Shown in pieces: positions 11,250-22,503 of a DNA stretch of 64,000 bases. The notes under the pieces were generated by a model that saw only the letters and a program-made list of their open reading frames with translations, had not been told where the DNA came from and made no database searches. The DNA is taken from the NCBI GenBank assembly GCA_033977485.1, contig CM066994.1, forward strand, positions 45,099,155 to 45,163,154, in the 5' to 3' direction. Both the position numbers and the translations under genes were made by a program. The stretch's first letter is position 1. Each line of letters begins with the position of its first letter. This DNA comes from Hydrangea macrophylla (Eukaryota; Streptophyta; Magnoliopsida; Cornales; Hydrangeaceae).

Positions 11250-11865
11250 TGATGCGTCCAAAAATATTCTGCTAAAGCCAAACCGCCACGTCAGTAGCGA
11301 AGGACTCGGGCTATCCGGAATGGGCGCTTGTGGCCCGCCAATCCCGAGGTCTTCGACTGTTACCGCTCGGGGTATTCACACAGCCCGAGCGTGCAGTGCA
11401 CTAGTCTTCCACAAGGTACAGTTTGACAACCAAGCTTCTTAGCAGTTTCCTTATCTGGCCAGAAATCGATTAGGAAGGGTAAACGGTTTCCTAAACCACT
11501 TAGGAATCTCCCCTAAATTTGTGCAGATTAATTGTAATCAAATTAGGATTCCAAATCTGCATACTTACCATGTACAGGTGGACTCTTTCATCTATAAAAG
11601 AAACCACCTACCCTCTTTACAGGGGGATCAGATTCTTAACCTAGAGAATAGCAGTTTATACTGATTCATACGCATACACCCGGCCGGTTTTACTGGTAGT
11701 GCCGCCCAAACTGTTGGCTCACCAGGCCCGCTGATGATCTGTTAGTTAAGTGCTTCGACACACCCGTGGACGTAGGTCACCTAATTAACAGGGCCGAACC
11801 ACATACAACTGATTGTGTCACAATATCTCTCTCTGAATCTCTCTTACCAATTTTCGGCATCATCA
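11250..11865 (+). repeat. T1 3' LTR
   Basis: It is 616 bp long, starts TGATGCGTCC and ends CATCATCA, and is equal in length to the 5' copy with scattered substitutions. It is followed by GAGAT, the right target-site copy. Confidence 0.95.
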
Positions 11866-11870
11866 GAGAT

Positions 11871-13740
11871 TAACATCAATGCTTAATAAAATCAAGAACG
11901 GGCAAAAGAAAGATGTATGTTTTAGGCATTAAGAATTTGAAGGCATAACACTTGAACACACTGGACATCTAATTAGCAGACACAGTTAATACATGTGGTA
12001 TGTTCAGAACAATCTATCAACATAAAAGTGCCCAACACTTATTAAATAGCATCACGTAGCCATGTGGATTTTTGAGGGAACTTTCCCTTTTCCCATTTTT
12101 GCTTTTGTCTGTGACTTCTTCATTTCTGCAGCTTCAGCCTTCATAGCTGCTTTTTGCAATCTCTCTCATTGTACCATGTACACAAATTAATCCATATACC
12201 TTAGAAGTATTCAAATTAATCCAAACCTTATACTTAGTATAAGACTGACTTCTTTCTATTGGTTTATAAGGAAAACGAGTAAAATAGGAAAGAAAATTAT
12301 TTGAGTTCTTAAATTTGAATTTCTTATGCTATTTAAAAATTTAGAAAAATACCAGGGAATCAATTTAAGAATAATGCTATGCTTCCAAACATGTGGTAGT
12401 GGGATCACATTGAGTATAGTGGGACCACTTGATTTTTTTATTGGATATTGGCTTTGATTTTGGCCTAAATTTTTATTGCATTACTCTCAATTTAAACTCT
12501 CATGAATGTGATGTTCACCTAGCTTGCTTGAATGAATATTAATTCATGATATTTTCCAATTTCATATGTAAAGGCACAACCAAATGAATATTAATTCATG
12601 AGTCCATGACGATCAGCTAGCTTGCTTGAATTCAACCTATGAGATAACAATCTTCAACTAATCGAGAAATGTTGGGTATAGAAGGAAACTATTTTATCTG
12701 CTGATAGTTAGTAAGACTATAAGATTCAAATTAATCGTCTAACAATAGCAAGTTCAACTTCTTCCCCAGTCACAAAGATAGGAAAAAAAACCCAATAGAA
12801 GTACATGACTTGATCTCCTTCCTCCTTTTTATATGGTCCACCTATGAACAAACTTGATTATTGGCGTTCTCGTGTAAATTCAAAAAAAAAATCACACTTT
12901 CATTTCATAAATGTGACTATAAATGGCAAAGACATAAATGAACTATTGAAGTGGAAAAAAAAACTTGATCCCAAATAAGCTAGAGATGGAGTGCAAAAGA
13001 AGAGCCAAACATGTAATGAAACACATAGATGAGGACATGGATCTTGAAGTTTAAAAAATGATCTTCACAACAAGGAAGAAAACTATACAACTTGGAAGCA
13101 AATGATAAACCACTCGTAGATGAGGAGTGTTAAAAAAGGAAAATTGTTAGGATTCTAATTAATGTCAGCTATATTTAATTGTTCTCTCATTAGACCTAGA
13201 ATAAAGAACAAAATAGAACTAAATATTGAATATAGCATCTTCGATTCCCAGGACTAGAGCAATAATAGCACACAGATGGCCTTACTTGGCGAAAATCCCT
13301 TTAATGTGTATCTTGATTGAATAATAAAACCTTCAGCATTGAAGAACTTGGGTGTAAGATATTGTAGTTCACACTATTGTATATCTCATACATGGCTAAA
13401 AGTGAAGTACTATTGGATTTAATTTCACACTTTATTCATTATTGTTTATGCACGGAGGAAAAATAAATGAAAATATCTTTAACTAAACTTGGAAAAAACA
13501 AATCACGTACTGCTATCAAAAGGAACAACTTGAATTTCTTTGCTACAAGACACTCATATGCAAAATTCCTTACTGTTGAGTCGGTTAGATTTTCCTAAAT
13601 ATTAAAATTTTATGTATTAATTTAGAACTTTCCAGGGAGGCATTATGATTACTACATATATTTATCTAACTGGATATTCACATGGCAGGGGTCATTAACA
13701 AGCCCAACAACTAGATATGTATTTGACCAAAAACACTTAC
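11871..13740. other. AT-rich host sequence, no gene recognised
   Basis: This region is AT-rich and adjoins the biotin-ligase pseudogene. I searched the minus strand by eye for the downstream catalytic exons of that family and found none. A short minus-strand frame at 12052-12159 (MKAEAAEMKKSQTKAK then a stop) could be a terminal exon but is unsupported. A repeated 'gaatgaatattaattcatga' motif occurs near 12530 and 12583. Confidence 0.55.
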
Positions 13741-14603
13741 ATTTTTGTCACAAACATCCTTTATTGCCTCTGTCATGGTTCGACCATTCTCCATCTGTAT
13801 TGTGAAAGAAAACAAAAGGCAACCCTTTGGAGATCCCCACACGTTCTTCGACCTACCTACAAAATCACAAAAAAAAATATAGCAACTAAAATAAGTTCAA
13901 TATATTCAAATTCCAAGAAAAATGTTATTGAATAAATAGTTAAATTACACCTCTCTCTAACAACTTATGTGTTTGGAGTAGATGGTTGCTAACGTGGTGT
14001 CAGAGACAAAGGTCCCGTGTTCGAATCACGACTCCATTTATAAATACAACATATTCATGTGGGCGGACCACCCATGAGGGGGACATGTAAGGTGAGCTTC
14101 ACGTGGATGAACCCACTCAAAAGGGGGAAGGGATCCTCGGCAGCAAGGTGGGGTGCTGCTAATTGGGCAGCACCCATGTGGCAATGGCATGACCACAATT
14201 GTTTTTTTTTTTTTTTTTGTTTTTTTTGTTTTTTTTTTTTTTCATTTTTTGCAAAAAGAGCAACAAAAAAACATTATGATCCTACATATGCCACATGGGT
14301 GCTGCCCAATTGGCAACCCCAAATTGGCTACAAAGTATCCTCAACCCTCAATAGGGGCTAACACTTGAGGGGAACTATTAATCAAATAGTTAAATTACAC
14401 TTCTCTCTACATCAAGCTTTGGGAATAGATGGTTGTTAACAAATTTACAAGTATATGCATATGTATGTATTTGTATGTGTTTGGGTATATGTGTATGAAC
14501 ACATGGTCAATAACAATAAAGAAAAATTAACTCAAACCTCACCCTTTGAACTGAACATCAGCAACACACACAGCTCCAATTGGCAGATCACAATAATTGA
14601 TGT
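13741..14603 (-). pseudogene. Biotin-protein ligase (holocarboxylase synthetase) pseudogene fragment, two exons
   Basis: Exon A (14603-14538) encodes CDLPIGAVCVADVQFKG. Exon B (13856-13741) encodes GRSKNVWGSPKGCLLFSF and TEAIKDVCDKN. These are hallmark blocks of plant biotin-protein ligase, which attaches biotin to carboxylases. Splice sites are good: TTTCAG before A, G|GTTTGAG after A, TTTTGTAG before B and T|GTAAGTG after B. Two lesions are visible. The arginine codon of the conserved GRGR biotin-binding loop is TGA (a CpG-type CGA to TGA change) at 14541-14539. About eleven codons are missing in exon B between MENGR and TEAIK. The exons with the catalytic KWPND region are not found in the window. 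The intron (13857-14537) carries a MITE. It is a relic, possibly truncated by rearrangement. Confidence 0.85.
14127..14345. mobile_element. Foldback MITE in the pseudogene intron
   Basis: A perfect 23-bp inverted repeat lies at 14161-14183 and 14289-14311 (AATTGGGCAGCACCCATGTG and its complement). It extends imperfectly outward to about 57 bp. The loop contains long T runs (14201-14250). The target duplication is unresolved, so the superfamily is not assigned. Confidence 0.7.
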
Positions 14604-15094
14604 CTGAAACAAAAATAATTCCGTAGATGAATCCAATTACCATATAAAGAAATCAAAAAGGCAACCTACTAGACAAAGGGCATCCCCTGTAGTAGCTATG
14701 CTTAAGCAGATTAATTCTCATAAGGGATAGACAGAACTCACAAGTGAATGAGAAAAAAAAAAAGCATAGGAAACTCAAATAAAAAAAAAAAACTTGATCA
14801 AACCAGAGCTATAAAAAAATAAAAAAAAATCAAATAAACAATCAGAGAGCTAAAAATTACTCTGAAAGGCAAGCTAGACCAAGAAAACTAAATCACTACA
14901 AAACCCTAGATCTAACTAGAGCTCAAAAGAGAAAAAAAAAATCAATTGAAATATAAATAAATAAATAATTACAGCTAATAGCTTACAGTAAAAGGCAATC
15001 GAAAAAGGAAGAAAAACCAAAATCATAATTGCTTATCCTTGCCAGAGGCCCTGATCGAATTTTTAACCTGAAAGCATTTTTTAGACAGAGAAAA
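14604..15094. other. Upstream intron-like region of the pseudogene
   Basis: This AT-rich stretch has A-runs on the plus strand (T-runs on the pseudogene strand). No upstream biotin-ligase exon is recognised. A candidate acceptor (TTTCAG|GTTAAAAATTCG, minus strand, near 15072) could mark a non-coding 5' exon. Confidence 0.4.
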
Positions 15095-15095
15095 T

Positions 15096-15158
<63 letters not shown>
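15095..15158. repeat. TA/GA compound microsatellite
   Basis: A (TA)n run of about 20 bp is followed by a (GA)n run of about 45 bp. CT-rich runs of this kind on the minus strand are common in plant 5' leaders, which fits a former 5' end of the minus-strand gene here. Confidence 0.95.
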
Positions 15159-15162
<4 letters not shown>

Positions 15163-16035
15163 TCAATTGTGAGCTATTAACCGGTTGTCGTCATAGAAGT
15201 TGCGGTGGTGGTGGTTCAGGCGGCAGTTTAAACAAGTAAGAGAGATAGATGGAGAACGGTGGCACCGAGGGACGGCTGCAGGATCACAGCGACGCAATTG
15301 GTGTGGACCGCGTAGAAGTTGTCCTTTCCAACTCTCTTCTTCTCTTTTCATTCTCTCTTCTCTTCTCTGGTTTACCTAGGGGTAGAGAGTGGAAGAAAAT
15401 AGAGTTAAATTGTTAATTGTTTAGGGGGAAATGTTAGGGGGAAAGATTTTAGGAAAAATTTTTGTTTAGTGTTTATTTGCACAATTGTCACCGCATTTTA
15501 ATTTTTGAATTTTTATTTACAAAACTCCCACTATAATGTCATTACAAATGGATTTATACATTTTCTAATGGATATATCCGTTACTAATTAGTAATAGATA
15601 TATCCATTAAAAATTATAAAAGTTGTCTGTTAGAAATCTGGTCATATGGTGTAGTGGTATACTCCGGGCGGCTTGGTGGAGGATGAAGAGGAGGAGGACT
15701 GAGGCCTCCTGAGCGGGGACTTTTGTTTTGTCTCTATTTTTTTCGATTGGGTTGTATCAGTGTATTTTATGGATAATGGATGATGTATAGGATGGTTTGT
15801 CACCTTTGACGGGATATTATGATGTTTTGCCTTTAGACCGGATAGTTTCTGGTTTGGCGGCGCAGTTGTGTGCTTGTTTTAGTTGGTGATCATGTGACAA
15901 TGCATATGTGCACTGTGATTCTGTGATTGTTGATGTAACTGCGATGAGTAGATTTATGATAGTGAGTGTGTTTGCCTTGCAGGTGGGAAAGTCTGTGAAA
16001 TGGGAAGGTGCTGCCAAAATTTTAAATTTTGCTAG
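15159..16035. other. Intergenic region, possible old 5' leader on the minus strand
   Basis: On the minus strand 15350-15160 reads as a CT-rich leader-like stretch with a 62-codon frame that resembles no known protein. 15620-16035 holds no recognised gene. 'tggtgtagtggtat' near 15646 resembles a tRNA D-arm but has no matching T-arm. Confidence 0.4.
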
Positions 16036-16839
16036 TGTCACGCCCCGGAGTAGCAAAATAGGGAAAAATAAATTTCTACCTTTGGATCCGTGGATACATG
16101 ACTAGTTGATTAACCATTCTGTCCTTTATAACTCCGCACATGCATTCATAAGGGAAACACAAAAGCATAAACATCACTTAATCTTAACTAAAACACAAAT
16201 ACAGCAACAGGAATATAAGGATTTACAATAACTTCGAACTTATTACATGAGACCATACTAAGCTTATACGTAAGCTTAAACATTGAAATAACTATCTTCT
16301 GATCTCCAGCTCGGCTCTCTCCTTCCTTAGCTCCTCAGTATTTCATCCTGAGCTCACCTTTCTGCCCTAAGCAAAACCTGTAACACTCTGGTCATGGGAA
16401 TGTCCAGAACGTAAAATGTTGTCAGCTTTGGAACAAAGCTGAGTGAGTAACACAACCACACAATAATCAAAAATACAAAATACCTCTCCTCTCACGTCAT
16501 AGTTTAGTATCTTAAGATATCGTTCATCTCTTATCAAAAGACACATTCTTTTATGGGTATAGCAAGGTCTCAATTAAAACATATAAGTAGTAACACATAT
16601 CTCAACATTTCTTTTATAGAATACATTCTCCTTATCAAGGTAATGTCCACGCATTTCGATATTGACTCAAGCCACATACCCTTATCTGACAATAACTACA
16701 ATTTTGCTTGACTAGTTATTAGAACAAAATACTAACAATAGATACAACTTGCTTCTACATCCCAGAACACTATCACAGTCCATCATAGCCTAACACGGAG
16801 TCCCAACTCTGAACAACATCACCAGGAAGATATCACCAT

Positions 16840-16965
16840 GCTAAACAAAACCATCATTCGCTAATTGAACCAACTTGCGCTAACCAAACCATCTTACACT
16901 GACCAAACCATCTTGCACTAATCAAACCACCTTTCACTAACCAAGACACCTTTCACTAACCATCT
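16840..16965. repeat. Short tandem repeat, about 20-bp unit
   Basis: There are about six diverged copies of a unit like 'ccatcttgcactaaccaaa', directly upstream of the next array. Confidence 0.7.
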
Positions 16966-17690
16966 TATCATGAAGAACCAAGGTGTTGAGGAGTTCAAAA
17001 TCATCCATTTCGCCACAAAGAACCGAAAGGAGTCTCAATTCTACGAACCATCACTTTGTCACGAAGAACCGAAGTATTCACCATATCCGTTTCGTCACGA
17101 AGAACCGAAAGGTTACTCAATAACCATCACTTCATCACGAAGAACCAACGTATTCACTGTATACATTTCATCATAAAGAACCAAAAGGATACTCAATTTC
17201 ATAACCATCACTTCGTCATGAAGAACTGAAGTGTACACCACATCCATTTCGTCACGAAGAACTGAAAGGATACTCAATCTCATAACCATCACTTTGTCAC
17301 GAAGAACCGAAGTGTGCACCAAATCTGTTTCGTCACGATGAACCGAATGGATATTAAATAACCATCACTTCGTTACGAAGAACCAAAGAAATCATCGTAT
17401 CCATTTCGTCACGAAGAACCGAAAGGATACTCAATTTCATAACCATCACTTCGTCACGAAGAATCGAAGTGTGCACCATATCCGTTTCATCACGAAGAAC
17501 CAAAAGGATACTCAATCTCATAACCATCACTTCATCACAAAGAACAAAAGTGATTCACACAAACCTACACTTCATCATGAAGAACCGAAGTGTTTTCACA
17601 AACTTTCACTTCATCACGAAGAACCGAAGTGATTCACACTAACCTTCACTTCGTCACGAAGAACCGAAATGATTTACAAATCTTCAAACA
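16966..17690. repeat. Minisatellite with unit around 'tcgtcacgaagaaccgaag'
   Basis: About 18 copies at intervals of roughly 36-46 bp. Units alternate between endings like 'gaaccgaaagg' and 'gaaccgaagtg', giving a higher-order dimer of about 80 bp. Each unit contains the short palindrome TTCGTCACGAA. Frames through it are chance products of the repeat. Confidence 0.9.
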
Positions 17691-19360
17691 AAACTGTCAT
17701 AGAGTCCCAGCTTTTCCAACCAACTTGACACGAAGTCTTATCATACCCAGCTGAGTTTGACACAAAGTCCCAATTAACATAACCATTCTAATTTTGACAC
17801 GAATTCCCAACTTACCATGCTATTATCACACTAGGCCCTCATGTGCACCGATCTGACAACTATACCTTATCCACACCATTCTAGTCTCCGCGGTCTTGTT
17901 TACTCAACCCAACATTCCATACCAACTCGACCCACTTCTAACATTACCTGGATGATTCCCGATGTAAACCAACACTCACGTCCCTGACGAAAATCAATAA
18001 TACTCAAGTCACTTATTTCAATATTTGACTCTTTACACGACTTCTGAATATAATGCATCATCGTTATACTTTAATCATTACAGTCCCATAGCACATCTCC
18101 ATAAGCTCCTCACCTACACGAACTCTTTTACCTACTCATATCCTTAGTAGTACAACCAGGACATGACTAACCAACAATACTTACGATGAAAACATAAACA
18201 ATCACTATCAATGCGATAACCATATCGTATAACATACTTATAGCTTGGGCATGAACTATTAATGGTCATAGTAGGATTAGGCTTACATTACTGTATTCAT
18301 CAACACACTATATTCAAAACAACGGTAGCATAATATATAGCTCATGGATTTCTAACATGGATTTGATACCAACAAACATATAGATCAAACCCTTAACATG
18401 CTCATCTATGCGATAGTACTACCATAGCATGTAATATTCATAACAACACAGATACTAGAAAATAGAGCAACATCAATCATCACAATGTATATACGGTACA
18501 TCATACAAGTAGTTGTACATAAATTGAATAGATCTTAATACTGATTGGAGTGAGGTTAGGAAACTCACCTTGATAAGTTAGTAAGTAACAGATCCTCGAT
18601 AGTAGCTAACCGGCAATTTCTATAACATAAATCAGAAGAACATGATAAAGTATAAGTGCTAACTACAGGAGCATAATGGTAATTTTACCATATAAGGATA
18701 TAAACCTCAAGGTAGTGATCTACGTGTCATTCAAAGTCCAACGCCATTAACTTGACTCAAATCGGAGTCCGTCGCATTTTACGATGTAAAAAGGCAGGGC
18801 TTACTATGCTAATGTGGGCCCTAAAAGACAAGCTGTAATTTCGACCTGATCAAAAGGTCACCAAACTTTAAGGAAATGTTCTAGACATTATTCTAAGACT
18901 TTGGGAACTGACCGCGTAATTATTGGAGCTATATAAATATAACCGTATCGGTCCTTAAATACATAAATATAACCAAACATAAGAAATAGGACTTGGAAGC
19001 ATTTTTCATTAAATACTATAGATTAAAATACACTACCAGTATTTATCTCATAATTTTCGGAGCTCGCTTGGTATTTTCAATAATTAATATACTCTTAAAA
19101 TAGCTCCTTATTAATTATTAAAAATACTAACATATAGTATTATAACTTTATAAATCTTAGAATATCATAAAATAGCATTGGGGACATTCCCCTAATTTTT
19201 CATAATTTATAAGCATATATAGGTATTTAATTACTATTTAAGTACCCTTGAAAACCATATGTTTTACTTATAAATTACTAAATAATTTATAATTATATTA
19301 TTACAATAATGTAATTATACCTAGTATGTTGAGAATATTATATAATAATATCCTATAGCT

Positions 19361-19527
19361 GGGAGAGGATCTAAAGTGAACTAGGTTGAGTGAACTTACC
19401 CAGTGAACTAGATTTTAAGCCTAAAAGAACCCGTGGGTCAGCGGGGCAGCCCGCGGGTTCTTTTAGGCTTAAAATCCAGTTCACTAGGTAAGTTCACTCA
19501 ACCCAGTTCACTTTAGATCCTCTCGAT
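19361..19527. mobile_element. Hairpin MITE, Mutator-like
   Basis: It is 167 bp long and almost entirely an inverted repeat: arms of about 75 bp begin GGGAGAGGATCTAAAGTGAA and close around a loop of about 20 bp. It is flanked by a perfect nine-base duplication CCTATAGCT at 19352-19360 and 19528-19536. A nine-base duplication with long inverted repeats points to the Mutator superfamily. Confidence 0.9.
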
Positions 19528-20033
19528 CCTATAGCTTAAGAGTATTTATTAATACATATAAGTATTTACTATCTATTTTAAATGTCATTTAAAACTAATA
19601 TTTAATACTCATATTAACAATATAAAAAAAATATATAACATATAATATAATAATGGTATACAAAATATTTAGAATAGTATATAATAATATAATTACTCTC
19701 AGAGTATATAAAATATTATATAATAATATTCCATAAACTAAAAGTATTAATAATACATATATAAACTATTTATTATAATTAAACCTTTTAAATATATTAA
19801 TAACTAATAATATTAATATAATTAATCATCTAGACCCAACGGGTCAACCCCAATCGACACGATCTTAAATAGATAATCTATTTACTCACACAAAGAAACC
19901 AAAGTATAAACCCATTCGGGTCAGCCCAACCCGACCCGAAATCCAAATGCACTAAAAAAGATAACCCGTTACCCCAAACCCTAATCATCCTAAACCAACC
20001 TGCTCCAAACTCAAACCCAACTACACTAACACA

Positions 20034-21240
20034 TGACCCTGCCCCGGACCCGTACCCGGAAAGAAAAAAAGGTTTAAAATTTATTTTAAACGCGCAGCGG
20101 AAAGATTAAGTTTCAAAAACTTTTTTGGTATGCCCGAATATACTACCCGTTAATTCTATAGATGCGTACTAATAAGAGGGAGAAGAAATAAACCTCAGGT
20201 CTTGAACCCAATTCTAAAATCTTCAACCTTGGTGATACAACAGCCTCCACTAGATTGTCTTCACCCTTATAACTCCTACAGATGCTTCTCAGAGAGACTA
20301 GAGATGGTGGGATCTCTAATAAGGAGGATGGGAAGGTTTGGGAAGTCCTAAACAGGTTCTGCAACTTTCGTATAGGAAAAACGATGACTATTAAACCTTG
20401 CACGGAGTTGCCCTATTTATAGATTTCCAAAACTGACTTTAACCTTCGACCGATCGAAGTGGCTTCGATCGATCGAACCTTCGATCGATCGAACAATCTT
20501 CGATCGATCGAACCTGTCTAGACTTTAATCGATCGAACCTGTCTTGACAAGATCCTAATGTGCCTTTCCAAGCATCCTAGCGGAGCTAAGAGTGGGACCT
20601 CCTAGGCTCTTTATTGTTGGCTCAGACCAGTTGTTAATTTCCATGATCAAACTCTTTGATCAGCAAACTAATCAACTAGTTAGTTAACGTTTACTTCACT
20701 ATAAAATGATAAATGAACTCTAACACAAAATAATATATCCGAAGCGATAACTAGACTTGTATGGTGTACTAATCTCCCTCTACCTTCAGCATTCGTAATC
20801 ATATTCAGGTAGTTGGATAACTGTTACTGTCAACATGAATCATGAATACTTCTTGTATTCCTTGAGTACCATTCACCTCTCATGATTACCAAACATGTTG
20901 ATAACTACTTATCAACAAGACTGCAGTTCTCAGTAATCAACTTGGTGACATTCTCAAGGGAATGCTTACTCTGAAACAGAGGGTAGATTCTATCTTGACA
21001 ATATATGTTCACAACCTTATGGACATGACATACCCAAGATACCCAGGTGTTGATCTTCTGTAGACCTCACTGATTGGTAAGTCAAAGAAGCCATGTCCGC
21101 AGTCTGTGTTCATAATAGTCTCAAGATTGAAAACACGTACCTTATACAAGTTATGAGTTCCTATTGACTATTGACAGCCTTAGAGATTAGACAAAGCCAT
21201 AGCAGCCACCAAATCTACAGTTGAGGGTAGAGTATTGCTA
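20034..21240 (-). repeat. LTR-like remnant, possibly Copia type
   Basis: The minus strand has TGTTAGAGTTCATTTATC near 20725 and CTTTCCGCTGCGCG near 20093, features I associate with the start and the transcript-end region of some plant Copia LTRs. No target duplication was found and the limits are approximate. An unsupported minus-strand frame at 20143-20403 lies inside. Confidence 0.3.
20440..20540. repeat. GATCGATC-type short repeats
   Basis: 'cgatcgatcgaac' recurs about five times within 100 bp. Each is a nested palindrome of TCGATCGA, so the tract can fold and is rich in GATC sites. Confidence 0.85.
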
Positions 21241-21702
21241 TGATTCTCAAATTTATGTCCCACATTCGGTTCTCAATACATGTGGCTGTGGGACCGTTCA
21301 AAATAACTTCCAATGAAATTCAGGTGGTTCCACTATATTTAATGTGGTGAAAGTTTAGTCTTACAAAGGCAAATGTTTAGTCTTTCATTCTACTTTTTTC
21401 TTGAAAAAATAGAGAGCTACACGGATTTGCACCTAGTTTTTAGCATTACAAGAGTAAAAATTTGATATGTAGTTATACGTCAGTGTGCATCTATATGCCC
21501 AAGTTTGTAACAAAATGGTTTTCAATTAGCCGATGGGATTTATTTTTAATAACCACCTCAAAGGCAACTTTATTAACCAATGGGGATTTTTATTTGGTAT
21601 ACACTGACATTGCTACGTAACTATTGGTAAAATTTTGAAGTTATATATAATGAATAGATCATGTACAATACAATATCCTTTTGCTAATCTTATAATATAT
21701 AT
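20726..21702. other. No gene recognised
   Basis: The first half may belong to the LTR-like remnant; the second half (21241-21702) is AT-rich. No reading frame or repeat is supported. Confidence 0.5.
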
Positions 21703-21968
21703 ACTATCTCCGTTCCAAAATAAGTGTCCATATTTCTTTTTTTGGATGTTCCAAAATAAGTGTCAACTTTAAAAGTCAATTACATTTTTTCATAAACTAC
21801 CTATAATGCCCTCACAATAAAAGACAAACATCATTTCCTAGGAGAGTGGGAAAAGGGAAATGAGAAATAAAGTGAGAAAGTGAAAAAATGAAGGACAAAA
21901 GAAATAAATATAATACACATTTCTTAAACATTGTGCGAATTGGCAGTGGATACTTATTTTGGAGTGTA
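21703..21968. mobile_element. Stowaway-like MITE (Tc1/mariner type)
   Basis: The left end 'ctccgttccaaaataagtgt' and the complement of the right end, 'actccaaaataagtatcc', form diverged terminal inverted repeats. A second internal copy of 'ttccaaaataagtgtc' lies near 21750. CTCCGTCCCAAAATAAGTGT-type ends and TA insertion are typical of plant Stowaway elements. The right end is poorly preserved. Confidence 0.6.
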
Positions 21969-22498
21969 TGTTTAGATATTATCTCTTATACACAAATCTA
22001 GTGCTTTTGTTTTGATTGAAGTTGTTTTCAAATGTTTTAAATTTCATTTAATCTTATGTCATTGTTACACATACATACAAAGTTCAAATTAGACTAAAAA
22101 TAGGAAAAATTAATTAAAAATCCCTATAGTAGTAACTTTTCAGGCTCTCATCCCTGTCCTTTTTCCTTAATGTGACAAGGACTGAACCTTTTCATTTATT
22201 ATGTCGAAAGTCCATTTTAAAACTCATAACATAATTATTGATTGATTTGCCCCCACATGAATTATGCCCAGATTTAACACTTTGTTTCTCTAAAAACACA
22301 AAATCTCAGTTTTGTCCTTATCTCTCTCCCCTCTCTCTAGACTGTGTATATATACATTATATATGCACACTATATATTGTATATACATATGACGACAACT
22401 CTCCAGCGATGGATACATTATGCTATAGCCACAATAGATCCATCACTAATTCTCATGATTGATTGTCATTTAAGATTTGTTTCGACATACACATATGT
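21969..22498. other. AT-rich host sequence before L1
   Basis: No gene is recognised. A short CT-rich and TATATA stretch lies at 22320-22390. Confidence 0.5.
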
Positions 22499-22503
22499 GA
22501 TAA

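Larger units (their letters stand above)
1363..11865 (+). mobile_element. T1: complete but inactive Tat-lineage Ty3/gypsy retrotransposon
   Basis: Two 616-bp LTRs bound the element, starting TGAT(A/G)CG and ending GGCATCATCA. The order inside is primer-binding site, gag, protease, reverse transcriptase, RNase H, a second archaeal-type RNase H, integrase, antisense ORFs and a polypurine tract. That order with a dual RNase H and antisense accessory ORFs is characteristic of the Tat lineage. The flanks are GAGGT (1358-1362) and GAGAT (11866-11870), a five-base target duplication with one mismatch. Many in-frame stops and some frameshifts make it non-autonomous now. The LTR copies differ at scattered sites, so the insertion is not very recent. 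Confidence 0.95.
16036..20033 (-). repeat. LTR-like degraded sequence, possibly a chromovirus-type LTR
   Basis: The left boundary TGTCACGCCCCGG is the complement of a GGGGCGTGACA-type LTR end (compare L1, 25247-25257). On the minus strand a splice-like 'aaggtgagtttcc' lies near 18570 and GGGTC-rich tracts near 19830-20080, both common in large plant Ty3/gypsy LTRs. I could not find the other end or a matching target duplication, so completeness and orientation are uncertain. It contains the minisatellites and the hairpin MITE listed below. Confidence 0.35.

Noticed and set aside
12052..12159. Terminal exon of an unknown Lys/Ala-rich protein on the minus strand
   Set aside because: The open stretch is 35 codons with an in-frame stop directly upstream, no clear acceptor and no recognised family.
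13975..14040. tRNA-like 'cccgtgttcgaatcacg' box suggesting a SINE
   Set aside because: The B-box-like part is present but the upstream A box is poor and no poly-A or target duplication was found; a similar flank at 14388-14440 lacks the box.
15646..15690. tRNA gene candidate ('tggtgtagtggtat')
   Set aside because: Only a D-arm-like sequence; no anticodon stem or T-arm follows.
16966..17690. CRISPR-like regular repeats
   Set aside because: Units vary in length and sequence, spacers are not unique, and the context is plant nuclear DNA; it is a minisatellite.
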